Source: Pantoea sp. Ep11b
Lineage (GTDB): Bacteria > Pseudomonadota > Gammaproteobacteria > Enterobacterales > Enterobacteriaceae
Reading direction: 5' to 3'
Assembly: GCF_040783975.1 (NCBI RefSeq)
Contig: NZ_CP160631.1
Coordinates: 1,736,001 to 1,800,000, forward strand
Length of the DNA stretch: 64,000 nucleotides
The position numbers and the translations under genes are program-made. The notes beneath the pieces are model-generated. The model saw only the letters and a program-made list of their open reading frames with translations, did not search any database and was not told where the DNA came from. Positions 63,254 through 64,000 of this stretch are shown here, piece after piece (position 1 is the stretch's first letter; every line of letters begins with the position of its first letter).

Positions 63254-63822
63254 TCCGTGCCGCCTCTGTTCTGCTGACGGCGCTGCTGCTCAGCGCCTGT
63301 GCCGGACCGGCCCCCGACAGCAGTCGTCCCACCGCCTGGCTGAAGCCGGGCGTGAAAGTGACCCTGCCGTCGCCGGGGATTGAACCCGCTTTTCAGCAGC
63401 AGCAGTTACTTACCGGGCAGGTGAAAGGGCGGAGCCAGTCGCTGCTGGTGCTGCTCAGCGCCGATAAGCAGCAGATCGATTTGGCGGGACTCTCCTCGGT
63501 GGGCATCCGGCTGTTCAGCCTGCGCTACGACGCCAGCGGTATCCACACAGAGCAGCTGATGCCGCTGCCGCAGATGCCGCCTGCCAGTCAGGTCCTGGCG
63601 GATATTATGCTCAGCTACTGGCCAGTGGCTCGCTGGCAGGCCGTGCTGCCGGCAGGCTGGACGCTGCAGGATCAGGGGTTAAAGCGAAAACTGATCGATG
63701 CCGATAACCATCTGGTGACCGAAATTGACTATCTGCAACGCGGTCATCAGCGCCAGCCGATCAGCATCCGGCAGCATGCTTTTGGCTATCAGATCCATAT
63801 TCAACAGCTGGACGCCTCATGA
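63250..63822 (+). CDS. apeN: ApeN, DUF3261 lipoprotein
   Basis: Protein of 190 aa with lipobox LLSAC after a signal peptide and a DUF3261 body resembling a LolB-like receptor. Start is in an ATGA overlap with apeM; the end overlaps apeO. Probably inserts the lipid into the outer membrane. Confidence 0.9.
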   Translation: MIRAASVLLTALLLSACAGPAPDSSRPTAWLKPGVKVTLPSPGIEPAFQQQQLLTGQVKGRSQSLLVLLSADKQQIDLAGLSSVGIRLFSLRYDASGIHTEQLMPLPQMPPASQVLADIMLSYWPVARWQAVLPAGWTLQDQGLKRKLIDADNHLVTEIDYLQRGHQRQPISIRQHAFGYQIHIQQLDAS

Positions 63823-64000
63823 TCTATATTGCTGCCACCGGCATGCTGAATGCCCTGGGAAATAACAGCCAGCAGATTGCCGCGCATCTGAAAAAAGGGG
63901 AGGCGCCTGGCATGCAGCGCAGCCAGGGCTGGCTGAGCAGCGGCCGTGCCTGCTGGCTTGGCCGGGTCGAAGGGGCGTTACCGCCGATCCCTGCCGCCCT
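63819..64000 (+). CDS. apeO: ApeO, beta-ketoacyl-ACP synthase (3' end outside the window)
   Basis: The first 60 codons (MIYIAATGMLNALGNNSQQI, then AAHLKKGE) read as the N-terminus of a FabF-like ketosynthase. ATG overlaps the apeN stop (ATGA). Position matches apeO, partner of ApeC. The active-site Cys is outside the window. Confidence 0.85.
   Translation, partial: MIYIAATGMLNALGNNSQQIAAHLKKGEAPGMQRSQGWLSSGRACWLGRVEGALPPIPAA

Overview
The window is a chromosomal segment of an enterobacterium of the Erwiniaceae, most likely Pantoea. The evidence is long runs of gene order shared with Escherichia coli (uup-pqiABC-rmf-fabA-ycbZ-matP-ompA-sulA-sxy-yccS-yccF-helD-mgsA-yccT-yccU-hspQ-rlmI-acyP-tusE-yccA-tRNA-Ser, then agp-yccJ-wrbA-ymdF-rut). 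In addition, an AHL synthase gene sits beside sdiA, an arrangement I know from Pantoea and Erwinia. The genus is inferred from memory of these families, not from a search.

Layout. 1-21.3 kb is core: the ABC-F protein Uup, the PqiABC lipid-transport complex, ribosome hibernation (rmf), unsaturated fatty acid synthesis (fabA), chromosome terminus organisation (matP), OmpA, SOS (sulA), competence (sxy) and stress genes. 21.5-32.9 kb holds agp with an unusual Lys/Ala tail, an aldehyde dehydrogenase, wrbA/yccJ, a DMT exporter and the rut pyrimidine-degradation operon without rutE. The rutA-rutR gap carries recognisable sigma54, NtrC-like and RutR-like sites. 33-36.4 kb has a YdjM-type hydrolase, cycA and an extensin-like protein. 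It lies where E. coli order jumps from the rut region to the sdiA-uvrY region.

36.4-43.3 kb is a quorum-sensing and GacA-type regulatory region: sdiA, a complete luxI-family synthase gene, yecF, uvrY-uvrC, pgsA and tRNA Gly-Cys-Leu. A perfect CRP-type palindrome lies upstream of sdiA, and a 20-bp lux-box-like palindrome lies between sdiA and luxI. 43.3-48.4 kb is a patchwork of small accessory genes (proline-rich lipoprotein, SulP transporter, AriR/YmgB, DUF2000, AraC regulator) with a degenerate 76-nt tRNA-like element.

48.4-53.1 kb is a MarR-controlled tripartite efflux operon (MFS + HlyD + outer-membrane factor). From 53.96 kb to the end runs an aryl polyene (APE) type II polyketide cluster, collinear with apeC to apeO. 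It has a chain-length factor, acyltransferases, two ACPs, an acyl-ACP ligase, a dehydratase, a glycosyltransferase-acyltransferase fusion, a thioesterase, a LolA-like carrier, an MMPL exporter, a lipoprotein and the start of a ketosynthase. Most genes overlap by 4-14 nt, indicating one operon that makes an aryl-polyene lipid and moves it to the outer membrane; the cluster continues beyond the window.

No CRISPR array, insertion sequence, rRNA or prophage was seen.
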